The notes: a model not told the origin generated them from the sequence alone. A stretch of 64,000 nt of DNA from Microbacterium sulfonylureivorans (GCF_003999995.1 NZ_RJAD01000001.1:806001-870000); one strand, 5' to 3'. Numbered from the stretch's first letter, positions 34,539-42,941 are shown. Translations and numbers: made by a program.

Positions 34539-35614
34539 TATTCGAGCCGCACCACCTGATTCGTGTCCATCGAACGGTAGAGCGCCTCCACGAGCTCCAC
34601 CGTCTTCACGTTGTCCCGCGCAGAACTCCGCGGGGTGGAGCCCGTCGCGATCGCGTCGAGCACCGAGCCCATCGTGCCGATGAATGCGTGGGGGAACCAC
34701 CGCTGGGTGACCGGGTAGGGCACCCAGCCGTCCGTCGGCAGCGAAGAGCTGAAGACCTCGAGCGTATCGGTCCGGCCGTCGGGGTAGTCGTAGAGGAGAC
34801 CCAGCGTGCCGCGGATGGCGCCGGCGACGCCGTCGATGCGGAACTCGGCCGAGTTGTCGCCACCGCGATTGACGTGGTTCACGTGCACGACGGCGGTCGC
34901 GTCGGCGAACCGGTACGAGCTCACCGTGCGGGTCTCCCCGATCGGGAACTGACCGGGAGTCCTCCCCGCCATGGCGTACACCGACGTCGGCTCACCCAGG
35001 AACCACCGGACGATGTCGTGGTAGTGGATCGAGTGCACCATGATCTCGAGTCGCTCGAGCTGCCTCGCCCACTCCCACAGCTCCCACTGCGTCGCGATGT
35101 TCACGGTGAGCGAGAACGAGGTGACCTCGCCGATCCACCCGAGCTGGACCATGCGATGCGCCGCGGCGATGCCCTCGTCGAACCGCAGCTGCTGGTTGAC
35201 GCCGGCGACGAGGCCCGCCTCCTCGGCCAGGTCCGCGAGCTCCTTCGCGATCTCGGGCGAGACCGCGAAGGGCTTCTGCGCGAGGATGTGCTTGCCCGCG
35301 GCGATCGCCGCGCGGAAGATCGCGGGCTGCTCGCTCGCCGGGACGGCGATGTCGACCACCTCGACGTCGGCGTCCGCGAGCAGTTCCTCGAGCGACCCGT
35401 AGACCCTCGGGATGCCGTGTCGTTCGGCGACGGCACGCGCACGGTCGAGGTCGACATCGGTGATCCCGACGACGCTCAGCCCCGCCAGCGCGTAGGCCGG
35501 GAGATGGGCGCCGTCGACGATGCCGCCGGCGCCGACGATCGCGATCGGCCGGCGCTGCGCTTCGGGGATCTCGAGCCGGCAGTAGTCGGAGATCTCGCGG
35601 AACTGGTCGATCAC
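34538..35614 (-). CDS. Gfo/Idh/MocA family oxidoreductase
   Basis: A 358-residue NAD(P)-dependent sugar dehydrogenase-like protein. The Rossmann start is [17 protein letters not shown] (~24), the catalytic Lys is in [10 protein letters not shown] (~108; the usual EKP reads QKP), and the substrate-side His motif is [13 protein letters not shown] (~192). It would oxidise a cyclic sugar or inositol derivative; the substrate is not readable. Start at 35614 overlaps the hot-dog gene's stop by 4 nt. Sandwiched between CoA-type enzymes and a LacI gene, it may feed the sugar-oxidation pathway of the region. Confidence 0.82.
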   Translation of the reverse strand: MIDQFREISDYCRLEIPEAQRRPIAIVGAGGIVDGAHLPAYALAGLSVVGITDVDLDRARAVAERHGIPRVYGSLEELLADADVEVVDIAVPASEQPAIFRAAIAAGKHILAQKPFAVSPEIAKELADLAEEAGLVAGVNQQLRFDEGIAAAHRMVQLGWIGEVTSFSLTVNIATQWELWEWARQLERLEIMVHSIHYHDIVRWFLGEPTSVYAMAGRTPGQFPIGETRTVSSYRFADATAVVHVNHVNRGGDNSAEFRIDGVAGAIRGTLGLLYDYPDGRTDTLEVFSSSLPTDGWVPYPVTQRWFPHAFIGTMGSVLDAIATGSTPRSSARDNVKTVELVEALYRSMDTNQVVRLE

Positions 35615-36147
35615 GAGGACTCCCCGGGGATCTCGAGGCGAGCGGTCGCGGCATCCCGGTACTTCACGGTCTGCAGGTGCTCGCAGTACAGCACGAGCTC
35701 CTCATCGTCGGCCCGGAAGACCTCGTACGACACCCTGATGAGACCCAGGTCGTCGTACTTCGGCGTCTTCTCGAGGAGGGTCCGCATGGCGTAGATCGTG
35801 TCGCCGAGGAACACCGGCTTGATGAAGCGGAGCCTGTCGTAGCCGTAGCTGAAGGTGTTCACGTTGTTGTGGGCGAAGAGGCCCATCCCGAACGTGAAGA
35901 CCAGCGCGCCGGGGACGAGCCGCTTGCCGAAAAGCCCCTCTTCACGAGCGAAGATGTCGTCGGCGACATAGGGGTGGAGGTCCATGAGCAGGCTGCTGAA
36001 GAGCATGCTCTCGCCCTCGGAGATCGTGCGCCGGATCGAGCGGTCGACGTCGCCGACGACGAAGTCCTCGTACAGATTGACTTCCTGGTTCCACACCGGC
36101 ACGGCGTAGCGGGCCTGCGGGTCGGTGTTCTGGTTCTTCATCCTCAT
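35611..36147 (-). CDS. MaoC-like hot-dog dehydratase/hydratase (first)
   Basis: A 178-residue MaoC-fold protein. The hot-dog hydratase pattern is visible: [23 protein letters not shown] (the D/H region of hydratase 2 is altered here) and [20 protein letters not shown], a strongly conserved second half. The family hydrates enoyl-CoA or dehydrates beta-hydroxyacyl-CoA. ATG 36147 overlaps the CoA-transferase stop (ATGA); an ATG two codons later is also possible. Two such proteins flank the CoA-transferase/amidohydrolase pair; they may act as a heterodimer (inference). Confidence 0.8.
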   Translation of the reverse strand: MRMKNQNTDPQARYAVPVWNQEVNLYEDFVVGDVDRSIRRTISEGESMLFSSLLMDLHPYVADDIFAREEGLFGKRLVPGALVFTFGMGLFAHNNVNTFSYGYDRLRFIKPVFLGDTIYAMRTLLEKTPKYDDLGLIRVSYEVFRADDEELVLYCEHLQTVKYRDAATARLEIPGESS

Positions 36148-37325
36148 CCTGCCTTCACGATGAACTCGCGCCGCAGCGCATCGGTGTGCTCGCCCAGCCG
36201 GGGCGCGCCCGTGGGGTTCTTGATCGGCTCGCCGTCGAATCGCAGCGGCGAGCGCGTCGTGTAGATCGACACCGGATCGCCGCCGTCCAGCGCATCCCGA
36301 TCGACCCGCTGGGCCATGTCGAGCGCGGTGAAGCCTTCGTGCTGCACGAGCTCGGGGAGGCTGAAGACGGGGGCGCACCACACGTCGGCGGCATCCAGGA
36401 TCTCGAGCCAGTGCCCGGTCGTCTCAGTGGCGAGATGCGCCGCGAGGGATGCCGTGATCTCGGCCTGCGCGGTCCACCACGTGTCGGGATCGACGTACTG
36501 CTCGAGGTCGAGTCCGATCAGGCGGCCGAGGTCGGGAACCGACGTCATCGCGATGGCCAGGTACCCGTCGCTCGTCGGATACGTGCCGTACGGCGCCTGG
36601 AGGAATGCGTGGGCGGCGTTGCGGGGTCCGCGCTTGACCACCACCGACGGGTCGGTGAGATGCGCGCTGACCAGCTCGAACTGCAGGTCGAGCATGGACT
36701 CGAGCAGGCTCACGTCCACCCGGCCGCCCTCACCGGTTCGCTCGCGGCGCAGCAGCGCCGCGGTCACGCCGTGCGCGATGTGGATCGAGGTGATGATGTC
36801 CGCCAGTGCGATGCCCACCGGGATCGGGGGATCCTCCGACGACCCGTTGAGCCACGGGAGTCCCGAGATCGACTGAGCGAGGAGGTCCTGCCCGGGGCGA
36901 TCCTTCATCGGGCCCGTCGCGCCGTAGCCGGTCGCGCTGGCGTAGACGATGCCGGGGTTGATCTCGCGCACCTGCTCGTATCCGAAGCCGAGTCGCTCCA
37001 TGACGCCGGGGCGGAAGTTCTGCACGATCACGTCGGCCCGTTCGATGAGGGCGCGCACCTCGTCGCGATCGTCGGCGACCTTGAGGTCGGCGGTGAAGCT
37101 CTCCTTGTCGCGGTTGGCGATGTGGAACGAGAGCGTGTCGCCGTCGCGCTCGATACCGCCGAACGCGAGCCGTCGGCCGATGTCGCCGCCCTGGGGGCGC
37201 TCGATCTTGATCACGCGTGCGCCGAGGTCCGCCAGTCTGGTCGTCGACAGCGGGCCGGCGAGGAACTGGGTGAAGTCGAGGACCAGGATGCCGTCGAGCG
37301 GCAGGGATCGCTCGTGCGTGCTCAT
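36144..37325 (-). CDS. CaiB/BaiF class III CoA-transferase
   Basis: A 393-residue family III CoA-transferase. The start [27 protein letters not shown] and RRDGD...[11 protein letters not shown] region are typical, and the catalytic Asp sits in [15 protein letters not shown] (~143). The enzyme moves CoA between a donor acyl-CoA and an organic acid. In this operon it would activate a hydroxy or unsaturated acid for the two MaoC enzymes. It shares one base with the amidohydrolase gene upstream and 4 nt with the hot-dog gene downstream. Substrate not identifiable from sequence. Confidence 0.85.
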   Translation of the reverse strand: MSTHERSLPLDGILVLDFTQFLAGPLSTTRLADLGARVIKIERPQGGDIGRRLAFGGIERDGDTLSFHIANRDKESFTADLKVADDRDEVRALIERADVIVQNFRPGVMERLGFGYEQVREINPGIVYASATGYGATGPMKDRPGQDLLAQSISGLPWLNGSSEDPPIPVGIALADIITSIHIAHGVTAALLRRERTGEGGRVDVSLLESMLDLQFELVSAHLTDPSVVVKRGPRNAAHAFLQAPYGTYPTSDGYLAIAMTSVPDLGRLIGLDLEQYVDPDTWWTAQAEITASLAAHLATETTGHWLEILDAADVWCAPVFSLPELVQHEGFTALDMAQRVDRDALDGGDPVSIYTTRSPLRFDGEPIKNPTGAPRLGEHTDALRREFIVKAG

Positions 37326-38185
37326 CAGAACTCCAGGCCGTAGACCGAGGCCGCCGTGCCCCAGCGGACAGCCTCCCGCTCAGCCTCGGTGCGGCCCGAG
37401 ATCACCTCGAGCTGCGCGTTCCAGACGCGCGTGAGGTCGCCGGCGAGGATGATGACAGGCCAGTCGCTGCCCAGCATCGTTCGGTCGGCCGTGAAGACCT
37501 CGAGCACGTGGTCGACGTACGGCTGCCAGTCGGCGGCGGTCCACTCGGCGCCGGACGCCGTGTTCAGGCCCGAGATCTTGATGAAGACGTTCGGGAGGGC
37601 GGCGGCGGCGCGGATCTGGGTCGCCCATGGCTCCCACGCGCCGGAGGCGATGTCGGGCTTGGCCATGTGGTCGATCACGATCTTGAGATCGGGATGCCTG
37701 CCCGCGAGCTCCGGCACGAGCTCGAGGTGCTCCGCGGTCGTGGCCACATAGTCGAGTGCGAGACCCCGGGGCGCCAGGAGCGAGATCGACTCGGCGACGT
37801 CGTCCCGGAGGATCCACCGGGGGTCTTCGTAGGTGTGGGTGAGCGCGCGCACGCCCTTGACGTACGGCGACGGCGCGTAGAGGTCGAGGGCTGCCTCGGC
37901 CTCACCGGGGCGGTCGAGCGGAACCCAGCCGACGACGCCCTTCACGCGCTCCTCGCGGGCGGCGACGCTCAGCATGTAGAACGTGTCCTCGTATGTGTCC
38001 GCCGCCTGGACGAGCACCGTGGCGCTGATGCCGACCGCGTCGGCCTCGTCCGCGATGTCCTCCGGACCGAAGTCGGCGTACAGCGGGCCGTACGCCGGCA
38101 CGATCCAGTCGTACGCTCGCTCCGACATCATCCACAGGTGCTGGTGGGTGTCGACCACTCGGGTCGCCTGGTTCGGATCGGTCAT
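37325..38185 (-). CDS. Amidohydrolase_2 family lactonase (L-fuconolactonase-like)
   Basis: A 286-residue TIM-barrel hydrolase of the COG3618 type. The metal motif is DTHQHLW (residues 12-18), the central strand is DLKIVIDHMAKPDI (~168), FIKISGL (~202), and the final Asp motif is LGSDWPV (~240). Family members open sugar lactones such as L-fucono-1,5-lactone or 4-sulfomuconolactone. With a neighbouring mutarotase, aldose dehydrogenase, dehydratase, SDR and FAH hydrolase, the lactonase step of an oxidative 6-deoxyhexose path is the best guess. It is inside an operon of CoA enzymes, which is unusual for this pathway. Confidence 0.78.
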   Translation of the reverse strand: MTDPNQATRVVDTHQHLWMMSERAYDWIVPAYGPLYADFGPEDIADEADAVGISATVLVQAADTYEDTFYMLSVAAREERVKGVVGWVPLDRPGEAEAALDLYAPSPYVKGVRALTHTYEDPRWILRDDVAESISLLAPRGLALDYVATTAEHLELVPELAGRHPDLKIVIDHMAKPDIASGAWEPWATQIRAAAALPNVFIKISGLNTASGAEWTAADWQPYVDHVLEVFTADRTMLGSDWPVIILAGDLTRVWNAQLEVISGRTEAEREAVRWGTAASVYGLEF

Positions 38186-38652
38186 CGGAGTTCTCCTTCT
38201 TGTGAGGGCGATGCGGCGACTGTTCGCCGGTCGACGATGTAGAGCTTCACCAGTGCGAGCACAGTCTCGCCGCGCTGGTTCACGACGTCGAGGCTCTCCT
38301 CGACGATCCCGGCGTCGGCGCGCTTGGCGTGATCGCGCGTGGCGACGATGGTGGCGCGCCCGCGGATCGTGTCGCCGATGAGCACGGGACGGACGAACCG
38401 CACCCGGTCGTAGCCGTAGCTCATCGCCTTCTCATTGATCTCGCCGGCGAGCATTCCGACCGCCATCGAGAGGATGAGCGTGCCGTGGGCGATCCGCTGA
38501 CCGGACGGGAGGGACTTCGCGAACTCGGCGTCGACGTGGTGGGGGTAGAAGTCGCCGGTCTGGCCGGCGTGGGCGACGATGTCGGCCTCGGTCACGGTCC
38601 GGCCGAAGCTCGTCCGCTCGGTTCCGACGACATACTCCTCGAAGTACGTCAT
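38182..38652 (-). CDS. MaoC-like hot-dog dehydratase/hydratase (second)
   Basis: A 156-residue compact MaoC protein with the full family pattern: FGRTVTEADIVAHAGQTGDFYPHHVDAEFAK (Asp and His of the hydratase 2 motif, ~22-45), GQRIAHGTLILSMAVGML (~61) and SYGYDRVRFVRPVLIGDTI (~87). It acts on a CoA-bound acid, adding or removing water. It overlaps the amidohydrolase by 4 nt and the binding-protein-like gene by 4 nt. Unlike its partner at 35.6 kb it keeps the D...H pair, so this copy is the likelier catalyst. Confidence 0.83.
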   Translation of the reverse strand: MTYFEEYVVGTERTSFGRTVTEADIVAHAGQTGDFYPHHVDAEFAKSLPSGQRIAHGTLILSMAVGMLAGEINEKAMSYGYDRVRFVRPVLIGDTIRGRATIVATRDHAKRADAGIVEESLDVVNQRGETVLALVKLYIVDRRTVAASPSQEGELR

Positions 38653-39809
38653 GCGACGGGCTCTCTCAGGTGGAGGTCCGCGAGCGCCTCGAGTCGGTCG
38701 ATGGCCCCGGGCGCGACCCGGCGCTCGACGAGGCAGTCGTGGACGATGTGCGACATCGCCAACTGCATCTCGGGCCAGCCGAGCCGGCGCGGCCGGATCC
38801 ACGCCCCTTCCAGAGTGCGCAGCGTGTTGCCGAAGAAGTTTCGGGTGAGGTCGTTGAGCGCCGCGCTCTTCCATGCTCGGAGGTTTCCCGGCTGACCCCC
38901 GCCCACCGTGTACGAGCCGACCTGGGCGCCCGCGCCGGCGAGCGTGACCGCGACCGCTGCGGCGAGCTCGGGATGCTTCGTGGCCGACGACACCGCGACG
39001 CCGGCGCCGCCGAGAGTGGCGCCGGTGGCGCGCCCGTCGTAGGACGCGATGTCGTCGTACGCCAGCTCGTGCGGCCGGAAGCCCGGACGCGAATAGTTCG
39101 TGTAGCCGTACAGCGCCACCGCGTGGCTGAAGTCGGACTCGGTCGAGAGCACCTCTGCGACATCGATCGGGTTGGCGTCCTTGCACCAGGAGGGGACGAC
39201 AGCCGCGAGTTCGATCATCGTGTCGAGAGCGACGGCCGCGGCATCACCGTCCAGGAAGCGATCGGGCTCGGCGAGCGGGGCACCCAGCTGCGCCAGCAGG
39301 GTGGCGAAGGTGCTGAAGGCGTCGACGGGCTTGTACGGCCACAGCATCCTGCCTCGACGCGCGATCTCGAACACGTCGTCCCAGTAGACGGCTGCGCCAT
39401 CGGCGAGGTCGGGCCGGAAGGCCGAGACCTGCGCGGCGGCGTCGACGGCGAGCGCCCACTGCCGACCTCGATAGAGATAGGAATCGTGCGACCCGCCGAC
39501 GCTCTCGCGCTGCAGCGTCGCCAGGGTCTCGGCGTCGAGGAGCTCGTCGAGCGGGATGATCGCATCGCTGTGGACGGCGTCGGGGACGTGCGGGTGGTCG
39601 ATCACCATGACGTCGTAATCGGAGGCGAACTCGCCGATGAGCTGGTCGCCGAAGGCCAGGAGCGACCGGGCCTCCCATTCCACACGGACACCGTGGAGCT
39701 CGGTGACGAGTTCGTCCGATGCGCGGAGGCCATCGACTCCCCGCGGGTGATCCCAGGTCATGCCCTGCAGGACGATCGGTGTCGTCTGGGCGTCTACGTT
39801 GTCACTCAT
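38649..39809 (-). CDS. Solute-binding-protein-like protein without signal peptide
   Basis: A 386-residue protein with the overall look of a family-1 sugar-binding protein: an N-terminal strand GMTWDHPRGVDGL, YDVMVIDHPHVPDA (~72), LYRGRQWALAVDAAAQVSAFRPD (~115, start of the ligand cleft) and a helical end. No signal peptide or lipobox precedes it: the ATG at 39809 begins MSDNVDAQTTP, which is polar. It is therefore predicted to stay in the cytoplasm. No permease genes are in its operon; the next gene overlaps by 4 nt. It might bind or present a substrate to the CoA enzymes, sense it, or be an enzyme. Function unknown. Confidence 0.7.
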   Translation of the reverse strand: MSDNVDAQTTPIVLQGMTWDHPRGVDGLRASDELVTELHGVRVEWEARSLLAFGDQLIGEFASDYDVMVIDHPHVPDAVHSDAIIPLDELLDAETLATLQRESVGGSHDSYLYRGRQWALAVDAAAQVSAFRPDLADGAAVYWDDVFEIARRGRMLWPYKPVDAFSTFATLLAQLGAPLAEPDRFLDGDAAAVALDTMIELAAVVPSWCKDANPIDVAEVLSTESDFSHAVALYGYTNYSRPGFRPHELAYDDIASYDGRATGATLGGAGVAVSSATKHPELAAAVAVTLAGAGAQVGSYTVGGGQPGNLRAWKSAALNDLTRNFFGNTLRTLEGAWIRPRRLGWPEMQLAMSHIVHDCLVERRVAPGAIDRLEALADLHLREPVA

Positions 39810-39818
39810 GATTCGAAA

Positions 39819-39825
39819 TCCTATA
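39819..39825. promoter_or_regulatory. TCCTATA half-site (site C1)
   Basis: One heptamer, 10 bp before the binding-protein-like gene start. On the minus strand it forms TAGGAT, which could also be the -10 box with TTGTTT 17 bp upstream. Confidence 0.5.
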
Positions 39826-39826
39826 T

Positions 39827-39840
39827 TAAAACGGTTTACC
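39827..39840. promoter_or_regulatory. TAAAACGGTTTA dyad, candidate LacI operator
   Basis: TAAAACGGTTTACC carries a near-symmetric AAAC(C)GTTT core typical of LacI operators, in the promoter of the operon whose last gene is a LacI regulator. Confidence 0.45.
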
Positions 39841-39871
39841 AAACAAGGTTTCCCGCATATTGTGCTCCGAA

Positions 39872-39885
39872 TCCTGTATCCTATT
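39872..39885. promoter_or_regulatory. Tandem TCCTGTA/TCCTATT site (site C2)
   Basis: Nearly the same 14-bp tandem as site A (TCCTATA/TCCTATT), 49 bp before the SDR gene. Confidence 0.6.
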
Positions 39886-39933
39886 TGAAATCGCTGCGGC
39901 TACTCCCCCTCCGCGCGAGGAAGGAATGCTTCG

Positions 39934-40683
39934 ATGACTGACGGACTGCAGGGCTTGATCGCGGTGGTGACCGGCGCGGCTTCCGGAATCGGCCTCGCCA
40001 CCGCACGACGCCTCCACAGCGAGGGCGCGCGAGTGATCGGACTCGACCTGGTGCCCGGCGCCGTCGACACGTTCGCGACCTGGATCCGCTGCGACGTCGG
40101 CTCGGCCGAAGAGGTCGAGAAGACGTTCCGCGAGGTCGCCGACCACGTCGAGCGCATCGACATCCTGGTGAACAACGCGGGCATCGGCGCCGTGGGAGAC
40201 GTCGAGTCGGCCGTCGAGGACGACTGGGTGCGTGTCTTCAACGTCAACGTCATGGGCGTCGCGCGCGTCTCGCGGGCCGCGCTCCCCCTGCTGCGCAAGA
40301 GCTCACACGCGTCCATCGTCAACATCTGCTCGATCGCCGCGACCGTCGGACTTCCCGACCGTGCGGTCTACAGCGCCAGCAAGGGCGCGATCCAGTCGAT
40401 GACCATGGCGATGGCCGCCGACCATGCCCGTGAGGGGATCCGCGTCAACTGCGTCAATCCGGGCACTGCCGACACCCCTTGGGTGAACCGACTCCTCGAT
40501 CAGGCCGCCGACCCTGCTGCCGAGAAGGCGCGGCTCTCCGCCCGGCAGCCCATCGGGCGCCTGATCACGGCGGACGAGGTCGCATCGGCCGTCGCCTACC
40601 TCGCGAACCCGGCCCAGGCGTCCACGACGGGCATCGCTCTGGCCGTCGACGGCGGAATGAACGGGCTGCGCCTCCCCGCCTGA
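39934..40683 (+). CDS. Short-chain dehydrogenase (2-keto-3-deoxy-L-fuconate dehydrogenase-like)
   Basis: A 249-residue classical SDR. Cofactor motif TGAASGIGLATA (residues 14-25), NNAGIG (~80), the catalytic Ser in CSIAATVGLP (~129) and YSASKGAIQS (Tyr/Lys, ~147-151). The C-terminal GIALAVDGGMNG is typical. The pocket resembles 2-keto-3-deoxy-L-fuconate/rhamnonate dehydrogenases that oxidise C4 to give a 2,4-diketo acid, which the FAH gene at 32.6 kb would cleave. Divergent from the binding-protein-like operon over a 124-bp promoter region holding sites C1 and C2. Confidence 0.83.
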   Translation: MTDGLQGLIAVVTGAASGIGLATARRLHSEGARVIGLDLVPGAVDTFATWIRCDVGSAEEVEKTFREVADHVERIDILVNNAGIGAVGDVESAVEDDWVRVFNVNVMGVARVSRAALPLLRKSSHASIVNICSIAATVGLPDRAVYSASKGAIQSMTMAMAADHAREGIRVNCVNPGTADTPWVNRLLDQAADPAAEKARLSARQPIGRLITADEVASAVAYLANPAQASTTGIALAVDGGMNGLRLPA

Positions 40684-40723
40684 ACTCGATTCTCGCGGCC
40701 CGCGCGTTCAGTCACGCGAATAC

Positions 40724-40730
40724 AATAGGA
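40724..40730. promoter_or_regulatory. AATAGGA half-site (site D)
   Basis: Reverse complement of TCCTATT, 69 bp before the GntR gene start, in a short AT-rich patch. Confidence 0.45.
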
Positions 40731-40798
40731 AATGCGCCAGTGTGGTAAGGCTGACCGCAGGCCCCACCGGGGCGACGAGCCTCAGGAGTGATGCGACG

Positions 40799-41563
40799 AT
40801 GACGAACAATGCAGCAGCCACCGGTGGAGTTCGCCGACCCTCCCGCTCCGTTCTGTCGGACGAGACCCACGAAGCGATCCGCGGGATGCTTCTCGATCAC
40901 AGCATCCAGCCCGGCGAGCACATCAACATCGATGCCCTCGCCCGGCAGCTCGACGTGTCGCAGACGCCGGTGCGCGAAGCCCTCGCACGCCTCGAATCCG
41001 ACGGCCTCGTCGTCAAGCGAGCGCTGCGCGGGTACAGCGCGACCGAACTCCTCACGGTCGACCAGATCGACGACCTCTTCCAGTTCCGCGCTCTGATCGA
41101 GCCCTGGTCCGCAGCCCAGGCGGCCGAGCGGCATTCCGACGAAGACGCCGCCGCGCTCTCGGCGGAGATCGAGACGGGGCGCGGCACCAGCAAGCTCGAG
41201 CTGACCGAGGCGTACGCGGCGATGGCGGAGCACGACGAGCGGTTCCACAAGCTCATCGCGCGCATGTCGGGCAGCGAGTTCGTCGAAGAGGCGTTCATCC
41301 GCACCCACTGCCACCTTCACCTCTTCCGCCTGTACCAGGCGGGTCAGGCAGAGGTGCGCGACTCCCCCGACTCCGAGTTCGTCGACACGCTGTTCAGCGC
41401 GTACTACGAGCCCGAGGGCGGATTCCTCGCCGTTCGGGAGCACGCCGCGATCGCCGACGCGGTCCTGTCCGGCCAGGCCAACGCGGCCTCGGCGCTGATG
41501 CTCGACCACATCCAGTCCTCACGCCGGCGCTTCTCGCCGACGCTGAACGCCATCGCGAGCTAG
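40799..41563 (+). CDS. GntR-FCD regulator, candidate controller of the TCCTATA regulon
   Basis: A 254-residue GntR-family regulator. The winged helix (residues ~20-85) has IQPGEHINIDALARQLDVSQTPVREALARLES, given here in two parts around its turn, and the FCD domain (~95-240) contains the metal-ligand helix EHDERFHKLIARMSGSEF. ATG 40799 follows an AGGAG patch; an upstream GTG at 40742 would add a poor N-terminus. It sits among genes that all carry TCCTATA half-sites, and has one itself, so it probably controls them. Its stop overlaps the opposite AKR stop (CTAG). Confidence 0.82.
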   Translation: MTNNAAATGGVRRPSRSVLSDETHEAIRGMLLDHSIQPGEHINIDALARQLDVSQTPVREALARLESDGLVVKRALRGYSATELLTVDQIDDLFQFRALIEPWSAAQAAERHSDEDAAALSAEIETGRGTSKLELTEAYAAMAEHDERFHKLIARMSGSEFVEEAFIRTHCHLHLFRLYQAGQAEVRDSPDSEFVDTLFSAYYEPEGGFLAVREHAAIADAVLSGQANAASALMLDHIQSSRRRFSPTLNAIAS

Positions 41564-42564
41564 GCGAACTGCGGGAGCGGGGCTGCGGCATCCAGATAGC
41601 CCTCGCTCACCAGCTCCGCCCAGAGCGCGTCCGGGACGGCCTTCTCGAACAGCGAGGCATTGCGCTCGACCTGCGCGCGCGAACGGGCGCCGAGGCAGAC
41701 GGTGGCGATCGCCGGATGCCCCCGCACGAACTGCGCAGCCGCGACCGGCAGCGTCACCCCATGGGCCTCGCAGATCTCCGCGATTCTGTTCACGCGCTCG
41801 ACGATCTCCGGGGCGGCAGGCTGGTAGCGGTAGTGCGACGCGGCGGTGGCCCGTTCGGAGGCGAGGATGCCCGAGTTGAACACGCCCGCCGCGATGACCG
41901 AGACACCGCGCTCGAGCGCGACGGGCAGCAGATCGTCGAGCGCCGGCTGGTCGAGCAGGGAGTAGCACCCTGCTGCCATGACGACGTCGAGGTCGGTGTT
42001 GCGGATGAAGTCGGCGAGCATCTCGGACTGGTTCATCCCGGCCCCATACGACCGGATCACCCCGGCCGCACGCAGTTCCTCGAGGGCGGGGAAGGCTCCG
42101 TCCATCGCCTCCCGGTAGTGATCGTCGGGATCGTGCACCAGCACGATGTCGATCCGGTCGAGCCCGGACCGGCCGAGCGAGTCCTCGATCGATCGGAGCA
42201 CGCCGTCGCGCGAGTAGTCCAGGACGCGGATGCGGTCCTTCGGCACGTCGAAGCCCTGGTCGTCCGTCTCGCCGGGAAAGGCGTCGGTGTCGACGATGAG
42301 CCGGCCGACCTTCGTCGACACGATGAACTCGTCACGTGGCCGCTCGGCGAGCGCGGCGCCGAGCCGCTCCTCGGCGAGCCCGAGGCCGTAGTGGGGCGCC
42401 GTGTCGAAATAGCGGACGCCCGCCTGCCACGCGGCATCGACCGACTCGGCCGCGTCGGCGGCCGACACGGCGCGGTAGAGATTGCCCAGCGCCGCGACTC
42501 CGAAGGAGTGCGATCCGACCGTCAAACCCGCTCTGCCCAGGGGCCTCATGGCCGCTCCACTCAT
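41560..42564 (-). CDS. Aldo/keto reductase (L-fucose / D-threo-aldose dehydrogenase-like)
   Basis: A 334-residue TIM-barrel AKR that oxidises a free aldose to its lactone with NAD(P)+. The tetrad is visible: RYFDTAPHYGLGLAEERLG (Asp, Tyr, ~49-56), STKVGRLI (Lys, ~78) and VLVHDPDDHY (His, ~130). The PLGNLYR-like start and FDTAPHYGLG segment match L-fucose and pyridoxal 4-dehydrogenases. ATG 42564 has GCGGAG 6 nt upstream; ATG codons at 42582 and 42549 also exist. It follows the mutarotase on the same strand (32 bp), forming a two-gene unit for the first two pathway steps. Confidence 0.82.
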   Translation of the reverse strand: MSGAAMRPLGRAGLTVGSHSFGVAALGNLYRAVSAADAAESVDAAWQAGVRYFDTAPHYGLGLAEERLGAALAERPRDEFIVSTKVGRLIVDTDAFPGETDDQGFDVPKDRIRVLDYSRDGVLRSIEDSLGRSGLDRIDIVLVHDPDDHYREAMDGAFPALEELRAAGVIRSYGAGMNQSEMLADFIRNTDLDVVMAAGCYSLLDQPALDDLLPVALERGVSVIAAGVFNSGILASERATAASHYRYQPAAPEIVERVNRIAEICEAHGVTLPVAAAQFVRGHPAIATVCLGARSRAQVERNASLFEKAVPDALWAELVSEGYLDAAAPLPQFA

Positions 42565-42596
42565 GTTGCTCCGCCCAGACATCGCCGTGCTCGCCC

Positions 42597-42920
42597 TCAG
42601 TCGAGGTGGAAGACCTCGGGGATCGCCTTCCACCACTCGCCCTCGGCACGGTCGTCGAGCGGCCGCTGCAGCGGCTTGCAGGCATCCCACCACTGCTGGG
42701 TGATCGGATCGGCGGCCATCGCGGCCATGTCGCCCTCGAAGTCGTCTCCCGCGTACTCCATGTAGGAGAACAGAAGATCGCCGTGGCGATAGATCGAGTA
42801 GTTCACGACGTTGCTGGCCGTGAGGCGCTCGAGCACTGCGGGCCACGCATCGGCGTGGAGCCGCTCGTACTCGGCGCGGTTCTCGGGCGGCAGCCCGATG
42901 ACGGAGGCGAATCGCTGCAT
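42597..42920 (-). CDS. L-rhamnose mutarotase-family protein
   Basis: A 107-residue dimeric alpha/beta-barrel mutarotase. It has the family pattern GLPPENRAEYERLHADAWP with catalytic His at ~22, NYSIYRHGDLLFSYMEY (~40-56) and the C-terminal Trp-rich QQWWDACKPLQ (~75). The family interconverts alpha and beta L-rhamnose or L-fucose pyranoses. The ATG at 42920 has AAAGGA upstream, right after an operator-like TCCTATAGGA. It is first gene of the AKR unit, and fits an L-6-deoxyhexose substrate for the whole region. Confidence 0.85.
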   Translation of the reverse strand: MQRFASVIGLPPENRAEYERLHADAWPAVLERLTASNVVNYSIYRHGDLLFSYMEYAGDDFEGDMAAMAADPITQQWWDACKPLQRPLDDRAEGEWWKAIPEVFHLD

Positions 42921-42931
42921 CGCGAATCCTT

Positions 42932-42941
42932 TCCTATAGGA
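42932..42941. promoter_or_regulatory. TCCTATAGGA palindrome (site E)
   Basis: A perfect 10-bp palindrome of the same half-site, 12 bp upstream of the mutarotase start. Confidence 0.6.

Noticed and set aside
39810..39933. All TCCTATA words as pure -10 promoter boxes
   Set aside because: Some overlap possible -10 hexamers, but the perfect palindromes and the repeated 14-bp tandem are not explained by a promoter alone; kept as operator candidates with this caveat.
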